Assembly: GCA_036417435.1 (NCBI GenBank)
Contig: CM070901.1
Location: 12,126,001 to 12,190,000 of the forward strand
Origin: Inia geoffrensis
Taxonomy: Eukaryota > Chordata > Mammalia > Artiodactyla > Iniidae
DNA length: 64,000 nt
Reading direction: 5' to 3'
The translations under genes and the position numbers were made by a program. This document shows, in pieces, positions 10,531 through 23,593 of the stretch (its first letter is position 1; each line of letters begins with the position of its first letter). The notes beneath the pieces are model-generated. The model did no database searches, was not told the origin of the DNA, and saw nothing but the letters and a program-made list of their open reading frames with translations.

Positions 10531-12465
10531 ATTACACAAGATAACAGGGACAATTCATTTCCATTGGACAATCCTATGAATAGACTTTAGAGAACAAAGA
10601 GACTTAGGTGAAGGTATTACCATAGTGAACATTGTCAAATACTAACAGATTATCCATCAATCTTAATTATTGTGATTGCTTATTTGGTTAGTGTTAAGTC
10701 ATTCATCACTAAACATAAAATGTTTTCCTAGTCAATGCTGTGAATAAAAATATATAATAAAGGCATTTTTTGCCTCTAGTTTTCTTGTATTTATGCAGAT
10801 TTTTTTTTTTTTTTTTTTTTTTGCTGTAAAATTTTATGTTTCAAGTGACGAGATAAACTTTTATCTTACATTACTTCTATGGTAGTCCTCTCAAAGTGAT
10901 TTAAGATTAGTCTCATTGATGAGATTTGGGGATCGCTTTTGTTGAATCAGTAACACATTTACATACTCTCTCTAGTGGCAGGAAATTTCTACACATGACT
11001 AATCACATACCTTGTGGTGATTTTACCAGCTTTAATTTCAGACTTTGTTCTTAGTTTATAAGCATAAACCATGAAGTAAATTTTATTAGTAAGATACACC
11101 ATGGTAAGATTGTGTAGTTTCAACTGTTCTTCAGTAGGATTAAAGGTCAAAAATACCAAAATACAAATTATATTAAACTTCATAGACATGACAAATCTCC
11201 AAAAGTAACATTTATTATATTATTAACTCTTTTGAAAGCTTTAATAACTCCCAGTTATTTGTACGTATATATTTTATATTTACAGCTGCACAGGAAACGT
11301 CTTCAGTTTAGCAAAATGATATACCTTGCTTACAGAAATGCTTTGGTCCAGTGAGATTAGTCTCTATGCCTCTTCCCACACCCACTCTACTTATATTGTA
11401 CTTATTCCTGCCTCCAAATCTTAGCTTTCCTTGCTTTTCTGTTATGTCCTACCCTACCGCCTTTGATCATTTAAATCCGAAAAAAAATTCATGCTCAGTT
11501 TTAAATTTCATCATTTCCATGATGGCTCTATTTATAAGATGCCAAGATTAAAAAAAAAAAAAGGGAGAGTTATCACAAAATATAAATATTTAACTAGATT
11601 TGGAATGTTCCTAAACTCCATGCAAAAATCACAACAAATACTTTAAAATATGATCAATACAGAATGAGTATTTTAACATGTATTTTTTTAAATTCTAATA
11701 AGCTAGAGATTTAATGTTATAAGGGTAATCTGTATTGTTTATAGAAAATTTAGAAAATCAGAGGGGAAAATGCCATACATATCTTATGGCTATGATAGTC
11801 ACTGCTATGGCACATTTCATTCCAGCTTTATTGTCATGGATTTTTTTAAACCTAATATTCACTTATTTTATATCACCCATTACATTGCATATGCAAGGAA
11901 GCACTGTATTGCTCATTTCTAAATTATAAAGAATTTGATTATGTGTGTTATATAATTTTTTTTAAAGTAGAGGAGAGAAAGAAGATTTACATAATGCAGG
12001 TTTTTCCACTTCTCATCTTATCAATAAACTTATGCCCTGCATGAATACAGATGAGAGATATTGCTCTGCAATATCCTTCAGATAGCCTCATGTCCCATGT
12101 GCTTATTATTAAATATGATTCTGGTATCAAACTATATGCATATGTTGGGAAAGATGTCCTTAAAGAAAAAAATCTCCAATTCATTGTCCAGCAAACAAAT
12201 AGTAATCTGTTCTAGTGCTAGGGGAACATCAGAAGGTTTGTTGCATATATATATTGATAAAATTATATGTATGCATGTAGCATCTTATGGGCTATTTCAA
12301 TTTTTTCAAGGGAATGGCTGACTAATTGAATTTTATGTAATGAATTTATGAATTAACCCTTGTAAACCATATGTTTTGACTGTATTGAAAGTTTGTTTAG
12401 AAATATTATTTTATATGCATAAAATATTACTGTAGAAACATGAATACTGCATTACCTTTTAAACA
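10531..12465. other. Unique AT-rich intergenic DNA
   Basis: Apart from a T23 run at 10800-10822, I see nothing to annotate. No open frame has recognisable content, and no repeat is confident. Confidence 0.5.
10800..10822. repeat. T23 homopolymer
   Basis: Twenty-three consecutive T with no SINE or L1 body attached on either side that I can recognise. It could be the orphan tail of a fully truncated antisense retroposon. Confidence 0.95.
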
Positions 12466-12466
12466 T

Positions 12467-12592
12467 GGGTGGTGGTGGTGGTGGGATGAATTGGGAGATT
12501 GGGATTGACATGTATACACTAATATGTATAAAATAGATAACTAATAAGAACCTGCTGTATAAAAAAATAAAATTCAAAAAAATAAGGATAAT
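12467..12592 (+). mobile_element. L1 3' UTR fragment, sense
   Basis: After a (GGT)5-like run (12468-12483) comes ggatgaattgggagattggg, then gtataaaatagataac and aacctgctgtataaaaaaat, which is the L1 3' UTR in order. The copy stops at an A-rich stretch earlier than the full L1 end. No clear TSD was seen. Confidence 0.88.
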
Positions 12593-12679
12593 AAATATTC
12601 TACAATAAACTAACATTAAAAATGAAATTGTTGGTACCTTTCTTTCTAGTATCTGTTGTACATATTACACGTTTTACCT

Positions 12680-12830
12680 TTATTTTACTTAGCAAATAAT
12701 TTTTTCGTATCTACTAAGTACTAGGTTCTGTGTTAAGAATGAAATTCAAGGAGTGAATAAGTTAGACATGATCTTAGACCTCAAGAAATCAGCATCAGGT
12801 CATCTATATGTATATTTAAGAATAATAATT
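12680..12830 (-). mobile_element. LINE-2 3' end, antisense, worn
   Basis: The block ctactaagtactaggttctg (near 12711), then a gaaattcaaggagtgaataa and gatcttagacctcaag stretch, resembles the reversed L2 end, whose consensus reads like 'ctactatgtgccaggcactg ... catggagctta'. Low-identity match. Confidence 0.45.
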
Positions 12831-13534
12831 GTGAGAATTTTTAGAGGTTCTTAGATAGATGATTACATTAACAGGAACTTGATGATTTAATATTTGTCAA
12901 TGAACCAAAAAAGGAAAAAAAAAAGAGATTGCTTAATTTATTCAATGTACACTTGAAAATTGCAGAAAGTAGTCAAGTGCCTTTGCACTCTAATGTCTAT
13001 ATATTTTTTATTGCAACAATTTATTCTTCCAGTCCAATAAATTCAGAAGAGTAATAATAAATCTAATATTTTAAATTCTAATCAAGAAAGTTAAGATATG
13101 ATTTCAAAATAGTGAGGTCAAGCATGTGGCCTACCGAAGGAGGCATAGCTGACAGTATTATTGAATAAGGAAAGTCCCTGAAGAAGGAACATGCGTTTTA
13201 TTTTGTGGCCTCAGCTTAATATGGCTTATCCTGACTATAAAATTCATAGTTTCCAAGTTGAGGGGCTTAAAATATGGAGGAAAAATAAAGGTATGCTACC
13301 TTTTTTTTCTTGAGTTCTCTGAAAATAAAATGTTTATAAAGAAGTTCATAAAGGGTTATATAAATAACAGCATTATGGGAAATAAATCATTACTACCAAC
13401 CTGCTTTGTAGGTTAGCCCAGCAGTTTTGAATACACGTCAGGTATACAAATAGGTTTCCCTAGAGTTCAGGGCATTCTTGTCTTTCCATCCTGGTGGATG
13501 GTAGCAGTATATCTACTGGTGCCAGGATTTTTAT
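12831..13534. other. Unique intergenic DNA
   Basis: I see nothing recognisable in this segment. Confidence 0.45.
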
Positions 13535-13712
13535 AATTTTGATTTTAATTAAATCCTCACAAAAGTTCTTGGAAATGATTACAGCTATCTTCATTTTTAG
13601 AAGTGAGTAGAATTAAAAAGGGCTTAAGTAACCTGCTAAATGCCACACGGTTATTTAATTGCAACACAAGTAGTTAAGTCCAAATCCAACTTGATCCAAA
13701 TTCAAACTCACC
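13535..13712 (+). repeat. MIR SINE, sense
   Basis: The order aaatcctcacaaaag, cttcatttttagaagtgag, aagggcttaagtaacctgc and gccacacggttatttaa follows the core and right part of the MIR consensus. Mammal-wide interspersed repeats are ancient tRNA-derived SINEs; this copy is diverged but collinear. Confidence 0.75.
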
Positions 13713-16700
13713 TTACTATACTGAAATGCCAGTGCTTTTTGTGGAAAGACATCTTATTAATACCATGTTAGCAGTATTTATATCCTGTAGAAATAATACA
13801 TGAATGAAAACATAAATATGTGGGTAATTAGCTTAATTTATTAAAGAAATTAATGAAGATGCAGGCTAATTATGTATAGATCATTAACCATTGAGTACCA
13901 ACAATAATATTATTCATAAGTCACAGAGAAGATCTATTTGAAAAATAAGTATATGAACTAGAAAAATAATTGCCGCTTGCATTAATGAGCATCACCAGAA
14001 GCAATGACAAAGATACATTAATAATTAAATTTGAGAAATACAATGTTTAAAATATATGAGAACAAATATTACATCCTCATGTTAATTAAATGAAATTGTT
14101 TCAACATTTAAAATAGAAGCAAGAATACCTAGGGATTATAATGTACTTAAGAATTAAAAATTAAAGAATATTTTGGGTGTTTTTGTTAAGAATAAGCACT
14201 CAATACCTTAAAAAAATGAAAATTCATTATTCCCTACAACACTGAATGCCTATGAAAAACTAGGACCATAACCTTGGTAATTAGAAAGTTTAATTTTACA
14301 TACTTAAAAGTCTGTTTCCTCCATCAAATTCAAGGGTTAACTCACAGAAATATTCTAAGATTATAATACCCCAGCTCTGTAGCAAACTAGAAAGGACAGT
14401 ATGATAGAAATGCCCTCATCTAAACACTATTATTTAAATAATTTAGTACCTTTTCATTTGCCTTTGCATATTTAAAAATGTAAATGGATTTCTCATATTA
14501 GGAAGCTTCCTTTACTGAAACCCAGATGAACATAATGCATGACAAGAGAAGAACTATTTTCTTCAATAAAAAAGAAACTCCGGATGCTAAGGATGCTAAG
14601 TCCTAAAGATATATAAATTATTTTATGCCAATATGTCACTAACATTTTGTTCATTAAAATAAAATGTCATTGATATTTTAAATGGCCTTTCAATGATTAA
14701 TAACATTTCAGTTTTCTTTTTCTCTCTTTGGAAACAATATTGGAATCTCAATTCCAAAAATACTAAACTTTACAGGCAATATTAACAGAATATACAATTG
14801 AAGTATTCAAATATATTAAAATATAGAGATTGGAAAAAAATGAAGAAATTTTAGTTGCAGAAAACAGTTTATGCAAAATTAAGAAAGCTACAGAGAATGT
14901 TTAAAGTACATATTCAACTACAGTCTAATGTCTGCTGTAAATAATATCCTTTCTCATTACAACAGCAACTGTTCATAGAAAAAAAAAATCATGTTGTTAG
15001 GGAGTAATCAACATAATTTTTCTCATTGAGTACTTACTTGTGCCTAGAAGTTTTATTGGTTCTCCTTTTATGTCCATATGCCCTTGATAATTTCTGTTTT
15101 AGGTTTCCCTCCCTAAAATTATTTCCTGAGGAAAGTAGGGGTGGGTACACTACATGTCTCATTCAATATCGAATTATACAATGCAGTGAAAGTTACATAT
15201 AGAGTATATCTGGAGTTTAACATTAGATATTAGGAAAAAATGGCTCAAAGATTTTTTCCCATGAGGTGAAATCATTATCATATATATTTTTTAATGTGCT
15301 GATGAAAATGCCTTCTCTTCGCACTATAACAGAAATCCTTGTGGCACAGCTATAAACAAATAAGTTTAAAAAATAAAGAAAAGAAACTCACAGAGCAGAG
15401 CAACATTCCCGAACTTAATACATGGATGGGAAAGTGCGTAATCTATTATTCAAATTCTACTGCGGCAAATTCAAAACAAACAAACAAAAATTAGTATTGG
15501 GCAAATGTCTAAAAGCATAATTATGTTCCTTCTCTGTCTCTAGCTACAAAAACTATGGTAATCACAGACTCATCTACAAAACTGTGGATAAGAGTGCACA
15601 GCGAGAGCTGCCCTAAGGATTTGTCCGCGTAGTACAAGGCAAGAAACTTGATATTTCTCCTCTGGCTTATTTTAAAATGCATAACCAGTTAAGAGACAGT
15701 TAGGAGTCACTAAAAATTACCCTTTTGGGGGGTCCCCACTTATGAAGTTACCAAGTTGTCACTTCATTTAAAATTTGAAGACAGTCTTATACTGAGTAGA
15801 AAGTCCTAAAATGTTCAGCACTAACATCACAGAAAGTCATACATCTTGCTCCTTTCTTTGTTTACTATGCAAAATATCTTTCCAGGAAATTAGGGCAGGG
15901 CTTGGTACAGAAAAGCATCAAGAGAACTTGATGGCAGTTACAGCTTAACTACACAGGATGACAAAGGCAACGCCACATTTACATCAGCTGTTATGAGGTC
16001 TTCATTGCGATGTTGTGTTTGTCTTCCAACTTCACCATCTGCCTCCTGGTTTTAGTTAGAGCTTTTTCCGTAGAACTGTATGCTATGAATTTAACGTTTA
16101 GTACATAACACTGAACATGTTTTCTTAACAATTCTTTTCACAATCTTTTCTTATTAGAAATAAGAAAAATTAGTCTTTCAAAATTTAATACCTACTCATT
16201 GGTTTCCTTCTCACAAGGTATCTGTCACTGAAGGAAAGTTCCAGTTGATGGACTTAAATCTGGCACGATATCCCCACATTCCACTGAAACTGAGAAGATA
16301 TGAAAGTAGAAACATAAGTAAATTGGGCAAATGTATGCAAACCACGAAATATTGTGCGTATGTTTTTTGAAATATGTTTGTTTTCTTTTAGTCCCTTACA
16401 ATTAATTCTAGAATCAGTCTTCCTTTCATCATTTTAATCTTGTCAGATAAGAACTCTAGAACCTTGGTGATAAGTAGCAGGTGACTGACAGCTTGAATAA
16501 TCAGCTGAGTTGAACTAAACTTCCGAAATCAGTTAAACTTCTTTTAGCTAGTTCTGTTTGTTATCATGCCAAGAGGAACCAGAAGCCGCATCTGTTTTGT
16601 ACAAATGGTTTGGGGGGAAAAGTCTGCAAAATGTTCATGTCTCTGAGTGAGGCTTTCTTGTGGAGAGAGAGGAAAGTGACAATAGACCACAGAAGTAGAT

Positions 16701-16750
16701 CATGAGAAAGTACCAAATATCAGCATTCTTTCTATTTGGAAATCAAGAAA
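13713..16750. other. 3-kb unique AT-rich block
   Basis: No repeat, gene or microsatellite of note was recognised in three kilobases, which is the longest such block in the left half. Homopolymers are short. Any conserved non-coding element would have to be found by alignment to other mammals. Confidence 0.5.
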
Positions 16751-16975
16751 ACAGTTTGAATTTTTTTTTTTTTTTCGGTACGTGGGCCTCTCACTGTTGT
16801 GGCGTCTCCCTTTGCGGAGCACAGACTCCGGACGCGTAGGCTCAGCAGCCATGGCTAACGGGCCCAGCCGCTCCACGGCATGTGGGATCTTCCCTGACTG
16901 GGTCACGAACCCGTGTCCGCTGCATCGGCAGGTGGACTCTCAACCACTGCGCCACCAGGGAAGCCCACGGTTTGA
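16751..16975 (-). mobile_element. CHR-2-like SINE, antisense
   Basis: The SINE is about 16761-16966: a T15 tail, tcggtacgtgggcctctcac, and the reversed tRNA-Glu head ending gccaccagggaagccc. The flanks acagtttga (16751-16759) and acggtttga (16967-16975) form a short TSD with one mismatch. Confidence 0.93.
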
Positions 16976-17404
16976 GTTCTTTTAGCAAGGAATTTCAATT
17001 CTTTCAGTATTGAATGGGATTACATTACTAGGAGAGCAGCATTCCTACACTTTCTCATCATAATTGATGATGGATTTGATGGCAGGCTGTAATGTTGATG
17101 CTGGGATGGGCACCATCATCTCCTCAGCCTTGTTCCAGAAAGTACACAAACTCACCTGCGGGCAGTCACAGCTACGGGATATAAGTGTAATGCCACCATC
17201 TCTGCTTATATAAGGAGCCAGGCAGAAAAATAGATCTCTCATTGTCAAAGCCCATTACCTGCAAATCAGTTTCCAGATTGAGAATCTCGCTCACCATCTT
17301 CAACTGAATTCCTACCCTTTGCTTGGAAGATTACTTCCCTCCAGTGCTCCTGATGCTTATATTTACCCCCTGAACTGTCCCTTTACCATGGGTATCAGGC
17401 TTAT
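16976..17404. other. Unique intergenic DNA
   Basis: No gene or repeat that I can name. Confidence 0.45.
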
Positions 17405-17950
17405 CTGACTCATTCAATATATTTATTGAATGTGTATCATGCATTTTGCTTTATTGTGTGCTTTAATGTGTATCATGCATTTTGCTTTATTGCAGGAGCT
17501 GAGGTTCAAGAGTGAACAATAAAGAAGAAGATTCCTCCTTAGGGAGTTTTCATCCAAATGACAGGAAATAGAAAGGAAAAAAAGAAAAAAATGTATATAT
17601 AATGTCATATGGTGCTAAGTGCTGTGAAGTAGAATAAATTCATAAAGAAGATAGAGGATGTGCTGAGGGTTGCTGTTTACCCTACAGTGATCCGGAAAGT
17701 CCCGTCCATCTGATGGGGACATATTTGAGCAAAGACCTAAAAGAAATAAAAATGTTAGTAATTCTGCAGTTTATGGAAGCACATTCCAACAGAGGTAGAG
17801 AAATAGTAAAGAGACTGTGGGAGTGTGTGTGGCGTGTTCAAGGAACAATGAAGAGGTGAGTGCATCGTCTGTAATGGGTAGTGTGGGAGGAGATTAAGTC
17901 AAAGAAGTAATAGGGGCAGATTCATAAAAGATCATGTCATGTAGGATTAT
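17405..17950 (-). mobile_element. LINE-2, antisense, degenerate
   Basis: Collinear with reversed L2: a gaagattcctccttagggag block near 17527, ggtgctaagtgctgtgaag near 17611, acatatttgagcaaagacct near 17720, then gaagcacattccaac near 17775 and cgtgttcaaggaacaatg near 17833. A local 36-bp duplication at 17429-17492 sits at its left edge. Confidence 0.7.
17429..17492. repeat. 28-bp direct repeat, period 36
   Basis: The string from aatgtgtatcatgcatttt to gctttattg occurs twice without change, at 17429-17456 and 17465-17492. Both copies contain the octamer-like atgcattt. A recent local duplication is the simplest explanation. Confidence 0.95.
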
Positions 17951-19744
17951 CTTCCCACTTTTGGTCTCCCTGGGACCCTTTTCACATTGGTGACCAAGGA
18001 TTCCTGTCATGCCTTTCTCCTCAGCTTTTAGAATTCCAAGCTCTGCCAGACCCTCTCAATAATATAGGTTTTTGGACTTAAAGCTCATTTTCTCATGTTT
18101 TTTGCTCTTGTCTTAATTTTTTCTGGATTAAATGAAAACTTTTTAAGGGAAGGAATATGAGTATATAAAGAAATCATGAAAAGTATAAACACAGCTGGTT
18201 ATGTGGATTAATTTTTTTTGTTATTAATGCATTAGGAGGAGAGAGAAAGGATTGTGAACTCAACAGTCTTTAAAGCCGAGAAACCTAGGAAAGAGACAAG
18301 AGATAGTTGAGAGAGATTACTGTGAGGGAGCTGTTCACTAAGGAATTAAGAGAAACAATGAAAATATTTCCAAGTAACAGTACTACTGCCTTAGAGTCTC
18401 AAAACATAACATTCGAAGAGGCCATGCATCCACACACATATTCTTGTTTAGTTGCAGCAACATTTTGCAATCTAAGAAGAAAAGCAGAGTGACGCGTTGA
18501 TAGGAATAACCAGGTAATTTAGGTTTATCAGCAGTGTGAGTGTGTGTGCAGTTGGGTCTGAGAACAGGTACTACTGTAGCCAAGAAGATGATGAAATAGT
18601 GGTGAAGTAAGACATAATGAGCAGATTACAGTCTTAATGTATAGAAAGCAATGCCTGTGAAAGCCTGGGGAATAGGAACTATAGCAGATAGCTTACGCAA
18701 ATTATCTGGATAAGTATAGGCAGCCGAAATCAGCTTGGTAAAACTTTTCCAAAACCATCAGTATCATTTGCTGGGATTGAACACTATTAATATTAGGCAC
18801 TTTAAATAAGAAAACAGTCCTATCTGATACGTAGAAGGGAACTGGGACAAAAGTAGAGGGAAACAAATTAAGATATTAGAATTTGAATACAAAGTTGTGA
18901 TTATAATGTCTATGAAATAACCAAAATTATAAGACTAATATAACTACAGAACAGTGTCTACAGTATTAAAGTAATGAAGAACATTTTAAGGGCCAATGGT
19001 TCATCAACAAAAATACCTAGAAGTCAGCTTCACTTTTCTTTGTTCCCTAATGTATTCGGTTAGCAGGGTTGCTACTTATACTCCCTAAATTTTTTTTTAA
19101 TATCTATTAAATATCTATTGTCTTCATTTGAAAAGATACATTCTTTTAAAAGGAGATCAATGTGAATGATTTAAATATTGAATATGAACACAGTAAGCCT
19201 TTCCCAATTTCCCTAGACTAGGTTAGGATCTTTTCTTTTTAATGCTATTACCTTGTACTCATTGCCCATTTCACATTGTGTTTTATATAATTTAGTATGT
19301 GGGCATGTGTGTGCATGTGTGTGTGTGTGTATGTGTCTTTCCCTAGAACTGATCTTTTTAAGAGAAATGATGTGTTTGATATATACACATATGTATATAT
19401 AAACATACACATACAAACAACAAAGTTGCTATCCTACTTCATATCTCATATTTAAGTGATATGCTCTTGATGATTTCAATCACACAGAACTCTTTTGGAC
19501 CTTTTTTTTTTCTTTCACTTTCTCATAGCACTGAGATACACATCTTGAGATTCAGTGATCTAATTGCAGGCAACCATTAACAATTTCAAAGTGCATATGG
19601 ATATTATGCAATGCTATCATTGTTTTGGTTATAGGGTGCTATGCTGTTACTACTTCTATTACACACAACAGAGGTTAAGTGGTATTTACACCAATGAAGT
19701 GGATGGAGTTCTTAAAGGAGTCTTGTATATTAAGAAAGCAGGGA
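17951..19744. other. Intergenic DNA with a short GT tract
   Basis: I see no gene. A (GT)n tract lies at 19315-19331, and the segment near 18240-18680 is purine-rich in the manner of worn antisense L2, though I cannot align it with confidence. Confidence 0.45.
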
Positions 19745-20010
19745 GCCTAGGGCAGAAATATGAGTCATAATAGCATTTAAGAAACAAAGAGGAGACAGTG
19801 AATAAGAAATAAAGAAAGAGTGTTGAGTGTCACAGAAAAAATAAGGGTCGTAATTTAGGTAGAAGAAAGTTGTCAGACATATGAAGCATTGATGAGAATC
19901 AAGCAAGATGAAGTTTTGATTGTTCCTATTCGATTTAATATCGTGGAAGTCATTTGGAACTTTAAAGAAATCTTTCATTGGATTGGTAGAGTTCTATCCC
20001 TGATTGCAGT
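19745..20010 (-). mobile_element. LINE-2 internal region, antisense
   Basis: Near 19898-19915 the plus strand reads gagaatcaagcaagatgaag, and near 19938-19955 atatcgtggaagtcatttgg. These resemble the complement of the L2 reverse-transcriptase segment and are collinear with the same motifs in the L2 at 1080-2410. Weak but in the right order. Confidence 0.5.
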
Positions 20011-22069
20011 GTATTGTGTACCCAGTGGGAGATAAGGAAAAGGAAAGGATATATTTAAACCCCAAACCTTATAAGAAATTGATCTGTGATGGGAATGAAT
20101 GGATAGTATCTAAATCAGAAAATCTTGTTGTTTTGTCTATAAACAAGATACCACTATCTAAGTACAAATGGATAGGTTTTAGGGGAATTAAAGTAGTTAC
20201 TGGTCATGGATTTCAGTTTTCTATATGAAGTAGAAAATGAGGTCATATACTAAGAGCAAAGCTAGAGCTAGGGGATTTGAGATGTAAAGAGTTTTGAAAT
20301 AGTAATTTTAGAAATCTGAGGATGATGGTGACTAGGAAAAAGATAAGAATTGTGGAACAATTTTGAGAGGCCAGTGTGAATCTGCCCAGTTATGTGATAC
20401 TCTCTGGAAATGCTGAGCATTCTGCATAGTTTTGAAAGGACTATACATTATTGCTTAGAACATAGAGACTGTAAGGGTCATTTCTATTGCTTATGTTATT
20501 GCTTATAACGTAATACATAAAGATGGCACTTATGGCCACTTAATCTCTTATCATTGTTCCTAATGTAATTTTGCACTTGAAAGATCTTGAGAGAATAGCT
20601 GTTCTTTCCACTAGAGTATGATGCTTTCCTAATGAACACCTGCACAATGTATGATAAATGATTCATTGAATTGCCTACACCAGAAATCAAATTCTGATCT
20701 ATGAGAACTATTTCACAATCAACCAACCACTACTAAAATATGCATCATTGTGTGTCTTGTGGAACTAAAGTAAAACAGAAAGAGAAAGACAAACTGAATT
20801 TTAGTGAAGTAATGAGAACTAAACATGAATATACAGCATAAGAAATGTACATGTCATTTTATTGTTTGTCCCTTTTTTGGTTGTCAAGGTGATCTGAGGT
20901 AAAATTTGATATATAATTAAACACAAATATTTGCATAAATATATACTTTATACATAGAAGTAGTAAAAGTAAAAATGCCAAAATGCCATCAAGGCAGCCT
21001 TAGAAAATAATGCAAGCCATCTCACCTCTGAGAAAATGGTCTCTAATTTTTAATTTATGTAAGAATCACCTTCAGAATATCTTAAGAATACAGAAAATTT
21101 GATGTCAGCTACTTTGGAGGTGGGGAAAAGGAATCTGAATTTTAAATCATCATACTAATTTATTCTGATTCGATGGTACCAAAATTTTAATTTGGGGAAC
21201 AGAGTAGCCAAGAGCTACTTTAAACATTTTGTGATATGCTATGCTTTGTCATTTTATTTTTAATATATATTTTATATACAACTTATATTTAGGTGATGTA
21301 TTAAGTCAGAAAATGCAGGAATAATTAATAATCCCTACCCATTCCACTCCAAATCTCTTTCAAAACCTTCCTAGGATAAAGAGTGTTAATAATATGATGT
21401 ATATCTTTTAATACTTCTGTTGATACACACACACATATACTGATTATATATACTTACACATACTCATGCATGGTATCTATCATGAGAAAACTATAAACCT
21501 ATGTCAATCTATGCAGATAGGGACAGACCACCAATGTAGATAGGGACAGACCATCAACAGATAGATGACTCAACTAATAATAGAAATATGTTGAAACAGA
21601 AAGAAGACGAATGCATGACTGACCAGAGATCTAGTAAATTCTATTGTCAACACTGGCTATTCAGGGAAGAACAGCAAAAAGTAGGAAGTAAATCTTCAGA
21701 CTCTAGCTCACTGTGAGTGCAAAGGGAAGAAAGAATGATTGGTAAGCCATAAGAATATTAAAGATCTAATCACCCATATGGGACAAAGGGCTGCACTGTT
21801 AAATATGAATCAAAGATAATGTTCAAAATGATCAAGACAGGTACAAAAGAGAAAAGAAAGATACGGTCCAGATAAAATGGGAGGAGATAATAGTGGAGGA
21901 ATATTTCAGCAACTATTAGATAATATTTGAACACATAATGAAAAAAAAGACATCTGTAGAGTTATGAAACTAGAAAAGCTATCTTAGGAAAAACTAATGA
22001 CTTGACTCTAAAGATATAGAGAAGGTTTATTGCATTTTAAATAGCTAATGGAAAAAATCATGGTTGAAT
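20011..22069. other. Unique AT-rich intergenic DNA
   Basis: Nothing I can name. It includes a small imperfect tandem repeat near 21514-21560 (tagggacagacca appears twice) and short CA/TA runs near 21425-21470. Confidence 0.5.
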
Positions 22070-23345
22070 TTCATAGTGACAAGTCACTTCTCTCTTGTTG
22101 CTTTCAAGATGCTTTTTGTCACTGACTTTTGAAAATTTGATTATAATTATTTGAGTGTGGAACTCTTTGAATTCTTTCTCCTTGGAGTTTTTTTTTTTTT
22201 TTTTTTTCCAGTTCTTGGATGTTTCTATTCATGTCTTTCATAAAATCGGGGACATTTTCATCCATTATTTCTTCAAAAATGATGTCTGCCCTTTCTCCCT
22301 CTCTTCTTTGGAGACTCCCACATGTATATGTTGGTCTACTTGCTCATGTCCCTCAGGCACAGTGTTTCATTTACTTTTCTTCTTTTTTCTTTCTGTTTTT
22401 CAGAACTGATAAATTTCTATTATCTTATCTTCAAGTTTGCTGACTCGTCTGTTTGCTCCAATATGCCTTTGAATCCCTCTAGTGATTATTTGTTTCATTT
22501 CCGTTATTGTATTTTTCAGGTCCAGAATTTTTTTTAAGTTTTTCTCTCTCTTTATTGATATTTCAGCTTTGTCCGTACATCATCTTCTTGACTTTGTGTG
22601 CATCTTCCTTTAGTCCTTTGGGCATCTTTAAAACAACTGTTTTAAAGTCTTTGTGTAGTAGATCTGCTATCAAGTTCTTTTCATGCACATTTTGTTGATT
22701 TATTTTTTTCCTTTGAATGGGCCATATTTTTCTCCTTCTTTGTACGTCTTATGATCATTTGTTGAAAACCAGACATTGAAATCTAATTACGTGTTAACTC
22801 TGGAATTCAGATTCTCCTCCTTCCCCAGGGTTTGCTATTTTTAAATTTAATTTTTGATTGTGGTATCCTGTCTCTGTGCCTAGCATCAGCCTAAGGTGTA
22901 AACTATGGTCTTCTTGGCTCTTCTCTGAACTTGTATCTTTCCCTGGCCATGTGTGGTAACGTTCCTTGAACATTAGTTGCTTTGGAGTGACCTAATCTTT
23001 AATGTCTGGCTCCTAAAAGCAGAAAAAGAGAAAAAAGAGGAGGACCTAAAGGATGGACCTTTAAGTCCTCTGACAGTCATTTAGCCATAGGTTGAGGGGC
23101 TTTTGACAATGGAGGAAATGCAAAAGTAATGACTATCCTTTCTTTGCCTATACTTCTGTGATCAGAAGCCACAGACAATGTTCAGAGCACAGATCCCTGA
23201 TATTTGACAGGGTTACTTTGTTCATTCTGACTCCAGCAAACTCCGTGCAGGTTGCTCCAGAATATGTGTATAGCTGTTTGCCAAGGTGTGGGGGTGGGGG
23301 ATGGGTAGTTGCTACTTCCTATCCTGCCATCTTCCCAAAACCCTC
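22070..23345 (-). mobile_element. Old L1M 5' UTR and ORF1 region, antisense
   Basis: Read on the minus strand, the element begins at the right with an L1-like 5' end: gccatcttc at 23326-23334 is the complement of gaagatggc, the degenerate YY1-type site at L1 5' ends. It runs left through a 5' UTR and ORF1 (plus-strand landmarks: gacattgaaatctaatta near 22773, gaatgggccatatttttct near 22716, agtctttgtgtagtagatc near 22647, catgtatatgttggtctac near 22320). The ORF is destroyed, and the element has no ORF2 or 3' end here. A T18 run lies at 22190-22207. Confidence 0.7.
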
Positions 23346-23577
23346 TGGGATAATAGTTTTGAATGTATGTTTTATTTTGATAAGGCATTAAGATTATATA
23401 TGTATTTAGATATAAATAGTATATATATACTGTAATTATTTAAACATATATGAAACCCCAGAAATATTTAGCATCTGTAATTAGATCTATTAGAATATTT
23501 AAGAATTTTTAGAAATATTTTTACTAAGTACATTAAAAATAATATAACATTATTTTGCTTTAAAATATACAAAACAT

Positions 23578-23592
23578 GGGCTTCCCTGGTGG
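23578..23592 (+). mobile_element. 15-bp stub of a CHR SINE head
   Basis: The bases gggcttccctggtgg are identical to the first 15 bases of the CHR SINEs in this window. The SINE body then stops and L1 coding sequence follows almost at once. No SINE tail is found downstream. A chance match to 15 bases of a family this common is possible, but the exact element start argues for a real stub. Confidence 0.6.
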
Positions 23593-23593
23593 G

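Noticed and set aside
21514..21560. Short repeated tagggacagacca units as a CRISPR-like or minisatellite array
   Set aside because: There are only two imperfect copies, in a mammalian genome; this is a minor local duplication.
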